A DNA stretch of 64,000 nt from Tetradesmus obliquus (lineage: Eukaryota > Chlorophyta > Chlorophyceae > Sphaeropleales > Scenedesmaceae), in the NCBI GenBank assembly GCA_030272155.1, contig CP126193.1, positions 4,216,001 through 4,280,000 on the forward strand. The letters are read 5' to 3'. Made by a program: the position numbers and the translations under genes. Position 1 is the stretch's first letter. Each line of letters begins with the position of its first letter. The notes beneath the pieces are model-generated. The model was not told where the DNA came from and ran no database searches. It saw nothing but the letters and a program-made list of their open reading frames with translations. Shown here piece after piece: positions 25,201 to 36,805 of this stretch.

Positions 25201-26748
25201 CCGAGTGGCCCAACTCGCTCGCCGTCTGTGACTGTAATCACCCGCACGTTGCGCTCCGGCCAGTTTTTGAGGATCCTGCAAAGCCACGCCAGCAGCACAG
25301 CCACCAGGTGAGAGCCACAGCAGTAGCTTTGAAGGAGAACAAAGCAGCTGCCGGCATTGCTGCAGCGGATGCAATCACCATGCTGATAGAACCCCATATA
25401 CAACTCAGACCAAGACCGCTGCTGCAGCTAAAAACTGCGCAGTGAGACGTGAGAGGGGCCGCCAGCAACACAAGGGCCGCAGCTGCTTGCTTCATCTTAA
25501 TACATACTGCTGCAGCGCCAGATACACTGCTTCTTGGCGCCAGGTCTCGGCTGCATTTGCGGGGCCCCGCCGCACCTGAACACGCGGCCCCTGTCCTCCA
25601 GCGTCACGAACAGCCCGCGCGGCAGGCTCTTGAACATGAGGCCGTACTTCTGGCAGGCCTCGCGCACGGTGGGGATGGACACCATGGGCAGCAGCTCCTC
25701 AAAATGCTCCATGAGCACGCTGCGGGGCATCATGTGAAGTGCGGATAAATGTGTTGTATTGTGATGCAGATAAGCAGATAAGACCATTGAAGTTGTTGAT
25801 ATTGTTGAGATGGGATTGTTGTTGAGGCAAAAGAGCAAGTGCGCATGTCAAAGATGCAAATGGTGGCAGCTGCAGTGAATTAAGCACTTTGGGTGGTAGA
25901 TATGCACAGCAGAGCCAGGGGAGGCTGCGGCATTGACTGCTGCGGCTGATGACAGCATAGCACTGCTGCGCAGGATGTCCTGCGCTGTGGCAGCTGTGTT
26001 GCTACAGATGGCGACAGATGGCGACAGGTGGCCGGGCTTTACTAGAAATGGTATGTGATGCGCGTGATGCCTGTGCACCATGTTGGAGGCAGCAGTGCTG
26101 CTGCTGATGAACATGCCTGCCAGCTGTTGCGAAATGTGCAGTGACGCGCAGCCTGGCTGCTGCCACCTGCAGTTGCTCAAGCACTGCGTTGCAGCTGCTC
26201 TACGCGCTAATGCTTGTACTGCAGCTGATCATCAGCGTTTCCTGCAAGTGCCAGCTGCCCTGATGCTAGCCTCACCGGTAGAACAGGCGCTCATTCCTGC
26301 CCTGCAGGCTGGACAGGTATGTGTACTTGTCCAAAGGGCTATCCTTGCTGCGTATGTTCAGGATGGCCCGCTCCAGCTGCACCTCCTGAGAGAGGACTGC
26401 AGGAGGCAGCAGCCCACGTAGGTACAGCCGGTCCCTCTCGCTTTCACTGAAGGCCAAGCCCTTGTTGTACTTGGGGTGGCGCATCAGGTCCACTCCGCTG
26501 ATGACCTGGCGAACCCAGGGCGTTGTAGGCCGGCCCATCTTGTCGTCGACATCGAAGTCGTTTCCAGTGGCGAGGCTGCGAGCGTGCTGCAGTTCTGCCG
26601 ACGCTGCAAACTGACCTCCAAGCCCTTGCCACGTTGCCTGCTGAAGTCCTCGCAGCAGACCGCCCAGAGCAGGGGCTAGCGATCTGAAAAGACCATGACC
26701 TATGCTGTTAGGGCCATAACATAGCGTGCTGCCCAGCACTTGGGACAT
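22237..26748 (-). CDS. Malic-enzyme homologue with degenerate active site (probable pseudoenzyme)
   Basis: Nine-exon model (minus): 26748-26276, 25719-25576, 25275-25185, 24886-24741, 24475-24304, 23931-23844, 23565-23433, 23232-22853, 22514-22237; about 634 residues, normal length, with a possible organellar leader of ~90 residues. Family identity is clear: [105 protein letters not shown] and IRDVSASVA. Yet key positions (human ME2 numbers) differ: Tyr112 is Ser172, Glu255 is Cys316, Asp279 is Glu340, Asn421 is Ser488, and the NN at 466-467 is Ser534-Ser535; the dinucleotide GAGEA loop reads SGEGAA. Lys183 (K244), Asp256 (D317) and the Arg in DGER remain. Frames are intact throughout, so it appears to be expressed but unlikely to do normal malate decarboxylation. 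Confidence 0.88.
24201..24237. repeat. Copy of the malic-like exon 5 end plus donor, in intron 5
   Basis: About 36 bp closely matching 24297-24333, the 3' end of exon 5 with its splice donor. It lies ~96 bp downstream in the transcript, inside intron 5, and carries only a few substitutions. Confidence 0.75.
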
Positions 26749-27411
26749 GGTGGCAGAGGACGCCCACTGCAGCAGTGACACAGGAGCAGGAACTTCACTG
26801 CCAGCGTTTAGGTATACGTGTCATTGGCAGCTAATTTGTTTTGCTGCAATCCCATAGCTTTGTTGCTCAGTACTGCTGCTGTTGCTCTGCTGCTGCCACG
26901 GCAGATGGGGGAATGGACTGGTGTGACGACTTGTGTTCAAAAGGCTGTAAGATCAAAAAATCAAAACTGGCAACATTCGAAACATTGCTGTAACTTACAA
27001 GGAAAGGGGCTTCTGTAACATGTGTGAGTGACACTCCCTGAATTCAGCCCGCAACACGCCCATTTGCAGCGGACGCGGTGTTGGACAAGGTTGAAAGGTC
27101 TTGGTTGCCTGTGTCCAGCTACGCTAGACCGCCTGCACGTCTACATCACACCATCAAACAGCGTCTTCAGCACACCTGTCCACCAGGCCACCCTCAGGGC
27201 CTGTCTGTTGCCACTGCCTCCTTGATCGCTGCTGGGCAGCTATATAAGAAAATACGAGCTGTTTTGGTTCTGAGGGTCATTGCTAACTGCAAGCCCCAGC
27301 AGGGCCAGCAGATGCAGCTACAGCCAGCGCCTGCTGGTTGCACTGCTCAGCAGCGCAACACTCTGTGCAGTTAGCAGCAGCTAGCACGAGATTGAACAGG
27401 CAGTAGGTACC
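26749..27411. other. Divergent intergenic region
   Basis: Between the starts of the malic-enzyme homologue (minus) and the small unknown gene (plus). Presumably holds both promoters. No gene or repeat recognised. Confidence 0.4.
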
Positions 27412-28601
27412 ATGGGGAAAGGCTTGGAGGTCAAGTTCTACACGGGAGCAGATCCAGAGTATCAGGCGGGGCTGAAGGACCTGAAAAAGAAGCCACTCAG
27501 GTTGGGGCCGGCCGCACAGCAGAGCCTGTGATCATTTATGCCAGCTTGCGCGTACACCTGCAGACGCAACTGCGCTTCCAGCATGGCATTGCTGTCCTGC
27601 AAGTGTCCTGCAAGCAGCCAGTGCATGGGCATGCATGTCGGAAGCACATGCAGCAGGTTTCCTGCAAGCCTAGCCTATGTACTCTGCCTGCTGCATGTGC
27701 GCTACGCTGCATCATGTGCTGCCAGGTGTGATGACCGCATAGAGGACTTCTGCCGTGTGGTGCTGCACTCCAACCACCTCGAGAGTCTGGACAATCTGAA
27801 GACAGCATGGGGCACGCTGTGGGCATGTTTGAGGTCAGCAGAGGGGTGAGCACACGCTGCTGCACAACGCCTGTTCCCACTCCCAGCTGCAGCCTGGATG
27901 TGCTGGCATTAAAAGTGCCGATGAAGGAGTAGGCAGTTGATCTAGAGCAGTGCCTATGCACAGGCAGCACCTGGTGGTTGGAACGTAAAGCCACCCAAGT
28001 GTGGGCTGCTATGTCCATGGTTGTAGCGGGCAGCAGCGCTGCAACTGCAGCATGTGCTGCACCCGCGCTGAGCCACTGGTACCAGCAACATGGGTTACGC
28101 AGGTGTCTACCATCATATGCATATGCTGGTTCTGCAGCAAGCATAGTTTACATCGGCGCTCACTGGCAACTGCTCCCGCATGAGTGTACCAGCAGCAGTC
28201 GCAATGTTGAGAACAGCATGCACGCAGCATCCTGTATGGCATTGCTTGCTACATGGGCTTGAATGTCAGTGACAGGATGTAGGGGACTGGATGGCACTGT
28301 GCTTCTGTGCTTGCGTCTGACATGCTGCCGCTGATGTTGCTGTTGCTGTTGCTGTTGCTGCCGCCCTCTCCTTGTTGGCTGCAGGCAGGAGCCAAATGAC
28401 CCGTATGCAATGCTGCAAGACACAGACCCCCTCAGCAAGTGGTTTAGGGGTGCCAATGGCGCGGCAGAAGATGAGCAGCAGCAGCAACAGCAGCAGCAGC
28501 GGCGGCGGTGGCAGCCGCCTGAGCAGCAGCAGCAGCAGCAGCAGGAGGGGCAGCAGGAGGCAGAAATGCAGCCAAAAGCATGGTGGCGCCGGCAAACATA
28601 G
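27412..28601 (+). CDS. Small protein of unknown function with Gln-rich tail
   Basis: Three-exon model: 27412-27500, 27726-27833, 28385-28601; about 137 residues, all joints GT-AG and in phase. The N-terminus reads MGKGLEVKFYTG, followed by RCDDRIEDFCRVVLHS and a Trp-containing helical stretch (LKTAWGTLWACLR), then EPNDPYAMLQ and DPLSKWFRG, and a low-complexity Gln/Arg/Pro tail ending in KAWWRRQT. No signal peptide or TM segment. I do not recognise a family; the compact folded-looking core suggests a conserved algal protein. The Gln tail is encoded by CAG repeats and may be variable. Confidence 0.65.
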
Positions 28602-29174
28602 GTAGCAAATAGTTAGCTGGTTGGAATTGTAGTGATTGTTGCATAGAGTGGCAGCTGCAGGCTGCTTACACTTTGAGAGTAGTTGGTGGCAGGTGCCCCT
28701 GCATTGCTGCTTTGGACACTACTCGCACTTTGCAACGCGCCGCTGCATGTGCAGTCCAGCGGTTGGCTTGCGGCCTGAATGCGCCTGCACATCTTGTGTA
28801 TTAGACATGCTGCTGCTGCATATCAAGCAGGTCAGCAGGAGCTTGCAATTGGGCATGTCTGGAATGTGGCGCACTAGAGGCCACTGTACCATAGTTGCAG
28901 TGGGGTGTTGTCAACTTGTTGACAAGTAACCTTGTCATACGGCTGCTCTGGACCATTGGTGCTGAAGTGCGCAGACCGCTTTGCCTATTATGGAATTTTC
29001 AGTTCTTCAAGCAGTCCAGCTATCGTGTAGAAGGGCCTTCCGGCACGCTGTACTGGGCAACCTGCGAGTTAGATTCTTCGTTGCGAGATGCAAGAGTATT
29101 TCTTTTACCTACTCACATTCTAGTCGAATCAGCAGCTGCGGCACGGCTGCCAGGAGGCTCGGGGAGCTAGCGGG
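28602..29174. other. Intergenic, nothing recognised
   Basis: Lies between two genes on the same strand. No coding or RNA feature could be supported. Confidence 0.4.
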
Positions 29175-30483
29175 ATGATGGGGAAAAGGGCGGGCGCGGG
29201 ACCATCGGCGATGAAGAGCTCCGTGCTCCTTGCCGGTGAGACAGCTGTACAGACAATCATATGTATATACAATGGTTAGGTATGACTGGTTCATTCGGGC
29301 CGGGCCCGCCAACACAATGATGGGGCGAAGGCAGTACCAAGCAGAGTGAGAGCATCGTGCAGATGCCAACACCACATCACAGGCATGAAACAGGGGTTAT
29401 AAAAGCTGATATATCTAATTCCTGCAGGTGTCATGGCTGTGCTATGGGCCAGGACAGCAGCAGCAGCCATCAACCAGAACAGCAGCACCGCCTACAACAG
29501 CACTGGGCCCACTCTGCTGCCAACAATCATGCCACTTATGCCGATGATCATGCCCTTATGCCCAAAAGACAACGTGCTAAGCAGTTTCAACCCACTCGAC
29601 TTCCCTGGGCGCTTCTGGCCCAGCATGTCAGTTGAGCAGCAGGCACTGCACCCCATCAATCTGGTGTTCTTGAACTTAGCGGGCATCCCATCAACAGAGC
29701 GCACAGGGCAGATCGCCCCCTGCCTTGACACGTGGGGCATCAAGCGCAGCAACATCAAGCGCCTGAAGAAGGACTACAGGGTGGGCACCTTCCCAGCAAT
29801 GTCAACAGAGGTGGTGCTGATGCGCACCAACAAGGACCTGTTTGTGGTGTTCAGGTGCGCCCACACCGCAGATGCAGGGATTCTGAGTTTGTGTGCGCAG
29901 AACAACAGTTGAAGGATCAGTCAAAGGCAGCCGAAGCAGCAGCAGCAGCAGCAGCAGCAGCGCCAGCAACAATTGCCAAACATTGGGACGCACGGCAGCT
30001 GTGTATGTTAGCAGTGCTGCCAACTCCAGCAGCATAACAAAAGCCCAAGCATATTGTTGGCAAGGGTTGGATCGAGTGGTTTCAGCACAACAGCGACAGC
30101 AACAGCAGCAGCAACACATTGCGTTATCACACTGTCACGCTGTCACTCCTGCCGCTGGCTTGCTGTGCTCGTGCAGGGCAACTGATGATGACTGGGTGGC
30201 AGACTTCAACTGCATGTACACCGATGAGATGAACAAGGTGTTCAATGCGCCACGCGGTATCTTTGACAAGAAGATCCAGCTGCACAAGGGCTTCTGGGCG
30301 GCCTACAAGGCGATTGATGCACAGCTGACGGCTGAGATCTACAGACAAGTGCTGATGCTCAAGGTGAGGAGGCGAGAACTTCGGGAGCTGCAGCAGCAAC
30401 AGCAGCGGTGATGCCAGCACTGCTGGCAAGTTGTTGGCAACAACCAACTCTGGTTAGCGGCAGTGCTGCCTACAAGCAGCAGC

Positions 30484-30566
<83 letters not shown>

Positions 30567-31835
30567 CACCTGCCAGTCACCCGGGCCTCCAATGCCATGA
30601 GGCTTCTCATTCACTTTGTAACCCGTACCATGCAAAGCAGCCAGCACACCACTCGGCCCTGCACAGCAGGCAGTTGTCACAGGTCACCAGATGAACAGCC
30701 GGTCACACACACTGTGCCTGCTTCAGATGCAATATTTTGCTTCACTTGCAGGCGGCCAACCCCTTTGGCAAGCCAGGCGTGTGGTTCATTGGCCACAGCT
30801 TGGGCGGAGCACTGGGCAGCATTGCAGCACTCAAGCTGAACAACGACCCTCTCTTCTTCGGCCGCATCGGCGGCGTTGTCACATACGGCTCTCCCCGCGT
30901 GGGCAACGAAGCCTGGCAGAGCTTCTACAATGACAGGCTGATGCAGCACACCCTGCGCTGGGCTAACTTCCGAGACATGTTTTCGGAGCTGCCAAACAAG
31001 AACCAGTATTGCATGAGCGTCACGCAGCCGCGGCTGTCATACAGCTACCGCCACGTGGGCCGCGCAGTGCAGCTCTGCCCGACGCCTGACGGCCTTGAGC
31101 ACTTTGTGTTTCACCCGAAAGGAACGGAAGGAGTGTGCAACCCTGGGGAGTTCCCCAGCATAGCTACACACCTGATTGGACACTATTTTGACGGCTGGCG
31201 GCGCGCGTATGCTGCTCGCTTTGGCATCCCTGCAGGACTGCTGCTGTCTACCAGCACGCATGTTCGCTCCGTGATGTGCAACCAATGTGCAGTGGCGGTA
31301 AAGCCCTACCCGCTCCCCACAAACAAGGCAGCACGCAATGACGGTGTTGTCACATGCGTCAACGCCAAGAGCTGCCAAGACAAGCTGAAGTTTGCACTGG
31401 TCAGCTGGTCAGGCCTGGCAATGACGTCATTCTACCGCGAAGATGCCACATGTGACGCCGTCACCTTCACCTGCCAGATCCCGATCCCAGGGTCACAGAC
31501 TGTTATGAATGCAGTGTCAAGGTATGCAGCAAACCTTACGCTGGCTGATATTGCAGACCTGGCAGCAGCGCTGCTGCCTGAGCCGTATGCGAATGCAACA
31601 AGTTCCTTGAAGTCAGCGCTGCTGGCAGGGGCAACTACAAATGCCAATGCCAATCTCAGCAATGAGGGTGACAGCTTTAGTGCGGAGCTGCCAAGCATTC
31701 CTGCTTACGCCAGCATTGCAAGCACTGCGGTGCCGCTTGGCGCTGCAACGCCTGCGCCTGCGCCTGCTAAGGCTGATAAGGCCCTGCCAGGCAACAAGCT
31801 CAGCAAAGGATCCGGCAGCAACACTGCTGCCAATC

Positions 31836-31890
<55 letters not shown>

Positions 31891-32038
31891 TAAAGACCAG
31901 GCCGTCAGTGCAGTGGCAGTAGGTGCAGCAGCAGATGCAGCTGCCCCTGCCAAGGCTGCTGGCCTCATGAGCCAACCGCTTGCTGCAGCTGCAGGCTTGC
32001 CAACATTGCAGGCAGCAGCAGGCGCCAGCAGCAACTAG
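29175..32038 (+). CDS. Secreted class-3 lipase (alpha/beta hydrolase)
   Basis: Four-exon model: 29175-29235, 29428-29854, 30177-30363, 30752-32038; about 653 residues. Exon 1 joined to exon 2 gives a signal peptide (SSVLLAGVMAVLWARTAAA). The Lipase_3 signature is visible: KGFWAAYKAI, then the nucleophile elbow GHSLGGA with Ser241, TYGSPRVGNEAW, the likely acid Asp300 in NFRDMFSELP, and the likely base His369 in HLIGHYFDGW. It should hydrolyse acyl esters of glycerolipids outside the cell or in the secretory path. Several Cys (CNQC, CVNAKSC, CDAVTFTC) follow the catalytic domain, then a low-complexity tail with an Ala/Pro segment and ~17 Ser encoded by AGC repeats (31839-31889). Start choice between the adjacent ATGs 29175 and 29178 is open. 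Confidence 0.9.
30486..30562 (+). repeat. (CAG)~25 in lipase intron 3
   Basis: Uninterrupted CAG triplet run in the intron between 30363 and 30752, one of the longest pure runs in the window. Confidence 0.95.
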
Positions 32039-33079
32039 GCCAAGCTGTACGTAGTGAGTGGTTAGCTGTTGCTGCTAGCAGGGTCAAGGGATACAGTAGT
32101 GAGATCGCTGGAGGGACTGGTGCAAGATGGTTTGAACTTGAACTTGAGCTGGGTGTATGCAGCGTTCCTGACTTCATTCCTTATGTATAGTTGTAGCAGC
32201 GCTGCTGAGTTGACTGCTGTGATGGTGTTGTTGTGCACTGTGTGTGAATTTTGTATGATTTGTAGTTGCTCAGTGCAGAGTGTATCGTATCAGGTGTGCG
32301 GGGTGCTTGTGATATTCCACAAGCGTGCTGGTGGGGTGTTTGTATGTGTGTCATGCTGTGCTGTATCACTTTTCAGCTTTTGAACAAGTAGCTGAGTATT
32401 GCCACTGCACAGGGCTCTTGGCTACTAGCCTGTCAGCCATTGCCTTTCAAGCTCAAGTTCAAGTGATGGAACCCCAGTGTAGGCTTAATGAGTGATTGCC
32501 AAGCATCCGTAAGGAAGCCTGGTGCTGCTGTCTGGTGCTGCAGGCACTGTTGTAGTACGGCTCCAGCACATCAGGGCAGTGAACCAGCTCTTTTGGCAGC
32601 CTGGCTACTGCTTGCAAGCCACCAAGTCTGTTGCAGCAGGTGTACACATGTGTGCGTGTTGTTGTTGGTTGACCGCCAAGGCCTTCGCGTGCAGGACCTT
32701 TTGCGGGGCAGTGGCTGCTCAAGCTTTCAAGAATTGAGAAGTTTATGCGCACCAAGCAAACAACGGTGTGATTGGGCTGAATTGGTGGATCAAGTGCTGA
32801 GGCATGTCTGCCAATGCACTGATGGCCGGCATGTTAGACCAGATTGCCCAGCCACGAGAGGCAATTTGGGCTGTTGAAGCCGTATTTTACTGCTTGGTTG
32901 AGTGCCTCATTCAAACCAGCCACACGTCCCACAAGCAGCAGCAGTCAAATGTGGGTGTGGTTCAGGGTGCAGCAGGTCAACAGGGGCGCTTGCGCGCCAT
33001 ACAAGGACAGCACCGCACAGCAGCTAGCACACCTCTTTCCACACTTTTTGTAACGCATCTCCAGTCACAAACCGGCACA
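32039..33079. other. Intergenic, nothing recognised
   Basis: Contains the lipase 3' UTR and the NDP-kinase promoter. Open frames here (for example 32488-32877) lack recognisable similarity and were not called. Confidence 0.4.
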
Positions 33080-34437
33080 ATGCAGCTCTCAGCACAGCGC
33101 TCTGCTTCTGCTGCCACCCAGAGGTCCAGCAGGACCTGTGTGGTACCCAAGTGCAGCATGCGTGTTACTCCATTCGTTGCACGCAACAGCCAGACTCAAT
33201 TTAGCTCCGCTTGCAGCTCAGCCACTGCCGGACGCCAGCTGCAGGTGCGACGTCCGTGTGGCATAGATTCGCGAGAGCGCCCACCACATTCCCCTGCGTC
33301 GTTTAGGAATCGCCCTATGGCTGCATAATTCCGTCATGGTGGTGAAATTGATTTGCTGTCTTGATTTAAGGCTGGCAGCCACAGTGTCGATGCTTTACTG
33401 TCAGTAGTGGGCACTGGGTGCAGCAGTGGCAGTGGTGACCATGGGCAGTCACGTGCCTCACTGCAGCTGAACTCAATAAGTAGGTAGTTCACCACAACAT
33501 CCAGCATGATAAAGCTGCTATGTGAAGTGCCGGCAGCTGCAAATGTGCTCTGACGTAGTGAGCTGCTGCTGGTGCTGTCACGCCACTGCTGCCATCACGT
33601 CACCACTACAATCTCACCACCAACAATCTCACCACCTCTGCCTCCTCCTGCTCTCCCCACCACCCACCCTCACCTCACCCAACATCCCTCCAGGCCGCAG
33701 CCGCCCCCCGTGCCGCAGCCCGCCGCAGCGTGCGCGCGCTGGCGGTGCGCGCAGAGATCAGCTACGTGATGGTCAAGCCAGATGGCGTGCAGCGCGGCCT
33801 TGTGGGTGACATCATCAGCAGGTTTGAGCGCAAGGGCTTTAAGCTGGTGGGGCTTAAGCTGTACCAGACCCCAAAGGATGTGGCTGAGGAGCACTACAAG
33901 GAGCTGTCCAGCAAGCCTTTCTACGGCAAGCTGGTGGAGTACATCGTGTCTGGCCCCGTGGTTGCCATGGTGAGCGGCTGTTACATTGTTACATCACAAA
34001 TATGGTCAAGCCAGATGGCGTGCAGCGCGGCCTAGATATGTTGTTGTTGTTAGATATGTTGTGATGAAGTGTTGCCGTAATTTCACATGTGCCGTGCTAC
34101 TGGTTGTCCGTTGCTTGCTTGGAGCTGGGCTGGCTGCCCTGCTCAGGCAAGCTGGAGGCAGGCAGGCGAGCGAGTGTGTGCCATGGGAGGCTGGATGGCT
34201 CTGGAGAGGAATGCCGTGTCAAGTCAAGGAGGTTTCGTGAATGCTGCGTTGTTTGTAGTACACATGACTCTGTTCTGAGCGGGTGCCATGTGTAGACAGA
34301 CGCTCACACTTCACTCTGCTGTGGCCGCAGGTGTGGGAGGGCGCTGGTGTTGTGGCGTCTGCGCGCAAGATCATTGGCGCCACCAACCCCCTGGCAGCAG
34401 AGCCAGGCACCATCAGGGGCGACTTCGCCATCGAGGT

Positions 34438-34489
<52 letters not shown>

Positions 34490-35210
34490 TGACCTGTGCC
34501 ATCAGCACAGCAGCCAGATGCCTGCACAGCTGCAGCATGGACAAGAGGCAGGCGGTGGGCAACAACAGCGGCGCACACCAGCATTCTGGCGACGCGCATT
34601 CTGACAAACTTTGATGCACTGTTACACAGTCAGGGCAAGGCCGCCTCACTTGCGCAGCATTGCACGTATGGCGGCGCAGCGGGCTGCTGCTTCACTCTAA
34701 ATGCTGCTGCGATCGCCCTGCATACTGTGCTGGGAGCTCATGCTGCGTGCTGCGTGCTGCGTGCTGTGCTTGCATGGCTGCAGGTCGGCAGGAACATTGT
34801 GCACGGCAGCGACAGCGTGGAGAACGGCGAGCGCGAGACAGGTGAGGCACTGCTGCTTGGTTGTGTGATATGTGATGCGTGTGCAGCGTGTGCTGGTCGT
34901 CCTGGCAAGGGGGCAGAGTTGCGGCTTCTGTGCGGCAGTGCAATTGTGGGTAGCTGACAGAGGTTATTGGCCCACACATCGCATGGCGGCAGCTCACGTT
35001 TGTGCGCTTTGTGTAGCTCCATACTAGCGTGCTGCATAACCAATTCCACAGGTGCTGCATATGCTGCAGCCGGCAGTTGCTGCTGTGCAGCTCTTTAGGT
35101 AGACGTGCACGTCCACAGCAGGCACTGTGCTGCATGGCGCAGTACTGCGGACGCCTGTACAAGAGCTGCTTGCAGGGCCGTGAAACAAAAAAACCCGCTT
35201 CTTACAACAG

Positions 35211-35253
<43 letters not shown>

Positions 35254-35349
35254 CCCGCGTGCCTTCGGTGCTGCCGTGCTGCAGCACTGTGGTTCCCTGA
35301 GGGCGTGCAGAGCTGGGACCAGACCATGACCCCCTGGCTCAAGGAGTAG
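33080..35349 (+). CDS. NDK: Nucleoside diphosphate kinase, organelle (plastid-type)
   Basis: Transfers the gamma-phosphate from ATP to NDPs through a phospho-histidine. Five-exon model: 33080-33244, 33694-33969, 34331-34435, 34784-34841, 35285-35349; about 222 residues, all joints GT-AG and in phase. The first ~75 residues are Ser/Ala/Arg-rich and look like a transit peptide. The kinase core is typical: [65 protein letters not shown], active-site His189 in [10 protein letters not shown], and the C-terminal WFPEGV. Length and leader fit NDPK2-type plastid enzymes, although mitochondrial targeting is not excluded. A 32-nt piece of exon 2 is repeated in intron 2. Confidence 0.95.
34002..34033 (+). 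repeat. Exact 32-bp copy of NDP-kinase exon 2 inside intron 2
   Basis: Identical over 32 bp to 33769-33800, the exon stretch encoding [10 protein letters not shown]. It starts 32 nt past the exon 2 donor. Perfect identity suggests a recent copying event. Confidence 0.95.
34439..34489 (+). repeat. (CAG)n directly after the NDP-kinase exon 3 donor
   Basis: About 17 CAG triplets beginning three bases after the GT donor of intron 3. Confidence 0.95.
35211..35255 (+). repeat. (TGCC)n microsatellite in NDP-kinase intron 4
   Basis: Roughly 11 tandem CTGC/TGCC tetranucleotides ending ~30 bp before the last exon, probably serving as the pyrimidine-rich stretch of the 3' splice site. Confidence 0.95.
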
Positions 35350-36253
35350 GGCGCCAGCCGGCGTCAGCAGCAGCAGCGGGCATTGTTTTTGTTTTAGGTA
35401 GCGGCTGGAGTACTGCAATACTGTACTTGTATCCAAAGTGCCTGGTCACCTGTCCACTTCAGACTCTGGCACACCATGAGAGTGCCGGTGGTGGTTTGCT
35501 TGGCGTGCCAGCAGCTGCGTTGCCGGTGGCGAATGGCAAACCACACGCCAGCACCTGGTGCAGCTGCTACAGCCAGCTGCTAGCATCACAGTAGAGTCCC
35601 TTGAACGGTGCAGAACCTGTTCAACTCAACTTGTGTAGCTTGCAGCTTGCAGCTGCTATTGCTGATGACGTGTGGGAGCCGAAGGCTCCCCGCTCTCTCC
35701 GCACCCCCATCCGCGTGATTGTAGTACGGTGGCCTCCTTGGCCTAGTTTTGACTTCTCAAAAGAAGCAAGCAGGGGGCGGGGACTTATTTACCTTCTGGA
35801 TGCAGAACCCTGAAGCCGACTGGGACGAATGTCGCGGAGATCTCATATTACAAGCGGAGCGGCGTCCTGTCATGTCATAGACGGTGCTTTTGGCAAGATT
35901 TTGCAACGCGGATTCCACCTTTACCGTGCATCCTCTGTGCTTCCACGACATCAGGAGCGTGGCAAAGCGATTTTGCAGCATGCATGCTGTAACCACTAGT
36001 CTCTGCTACGGTACGACCATCGCGCAACTGCTTGCTGTGCGTAGAGCTGGTATGTGCGTCGTCAGCGCCCACTCTTGCACCCGAATGCAGCGCGCTCTTC
36101 AAAGCGAGAGAATTTTTGCTGCTCAGTGGCACCGATCATTTTACCTTGCGTTGTGCTTCGCAAATGCGCGGCCTGCAAGGCTTGTGCATGAGAAATTGAA
36201 GTATGGTTCATACGTAACTCCCCTGTGCGATTTCTGCACTCATCGCAGGCAAA
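35350..36253. other. Intergenic with one dispersed-repeat copy
   Basis: Holds the NDP-kinase 3' UTR, the first copy of a ~200-bp dispersed repeat (35490-35690) and the promoter of the secreted PQ-repeat protein. No gene supported. Confidence 0.4.
35490..35690 (+). repeat. ~200-bp dispersed repeat, copy 1
   Basis: Shares ACACGCCAGCACCTGG, GCAGCTGCTACAGCCA, CTGCTAGCATCAC and GCAGAACCTGTTCAAC with 39781-39960, same orientation 4.3 kb away. Non-coding. Confidence 0.8.
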
Positions 36254-36805
36254 ATGAGAGCTCTCCTTGTTGTTGTCCTGATCATTACAATGATCGGCGC
36301 CAGCAAGGCCGCACGGACACCTCCCGATGTTCAGGCTCCCCACAGGGACCTGCTTGCAGTGCAGCAGTGCTGGTATGGGATTTGCCCCTTTGGCCGGCCA
36401 GGCTGCAAGTGTTGTAGCCTCAGCTGGTGTGACTGCGCCTGGAGGTCTTGTGGAGCCTCTGCTCCACAGCCCCAGCCCCAGCCCCAGCCCCAGCCCCAGC
36501 CCCAGCCCCAGCCCCAGCCCCAGCCCCAGCCCCAGCCCCAGCCCCAGCCCCAGCCCCAGCCCCAGCCCCAGCCGGCTCAGTTGGGCGCCCCTCAGGGGCC
36601 TGCTCCCAGCACCTGCCAGAAAAGGAAGTGTGGAAACAATGGTAGTGTCACTTGCACGACGTTCTGTGAAAGCATTCAATGGGATAATTGGGCTGGCACC
36701 TGCATTGGGGGTGTAGAAGTCGTGGGACAGCAGCGCGTTGTGGGGTGTGTGTGGAGTTCTCCATCGTACACCCACCTATGTTGTGATTGCAAGTTTCCAT
36801 GTTAA
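36254..36805 (+). CDS. Secreted Cys-rich protein with (Pro-Gln)18 linker
   Basis: Single-exon frame of 183 residues from ATG to TAA. Residues 1-17 (MRALLVVVLIITMIGAS) are a classic signal peptide with cleavage near ASKA/ART. A first Cys cluster (CWYG, CPFG, CKCC, WCDC, RSC; 8 Cys, residues ~37-66) is followed by 18 perfect Pro-Gln dipeptides (residues 71-106) encoded by an 18-copy CAGCCC hexamer array, then a second module with 10 Cys (CQKRKC, TCTTFC, TCIGG, GCVW, CCDCKFPC) to the end. Two Cys modules joined by a Pro-rich rod recall the layout of volvocine pherophorins, but no pherophorin motif is seen, so I infer only an extracellular or wall role. No intron is needed. Confidence 0.8.
   Translation: MRALLVVVLIITMIGASKAARTPPDVQAPHRDLLAVQQCWYGICPFGRPGCKCCSLSWCDCAWRSCGASAPQPQPQPQPQPQPQPQPQPQPQPQPQPQPQPQPQPQPAQLGAPQGPAPSTCQKRKCGNNGSVTCTTFCESIQWDNWAGTCIGGVEVVGQQRVVGCVWSSPSYTHLCCDCKFPC
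36464..36571 (+). repeat. 18-copy CAGCCC hexamer array
   Basis: Pure 6-bp tandem repeat encoding Pro-Gln on the plus strand; likely length-variable. The reverse strand reads Leu-Gly in the same frame, which produces a spurious long minus-strand frame. Confidence 0.97.

Noticed and set aside
36062..36775. Minus-strand frame with a long Leu-Gly repeat
   Set aside because: It is the complement of the CAGCCC array in the secreted (PQ)18 gene, which has a proper signal peptide and Cys modules on the plus strand.
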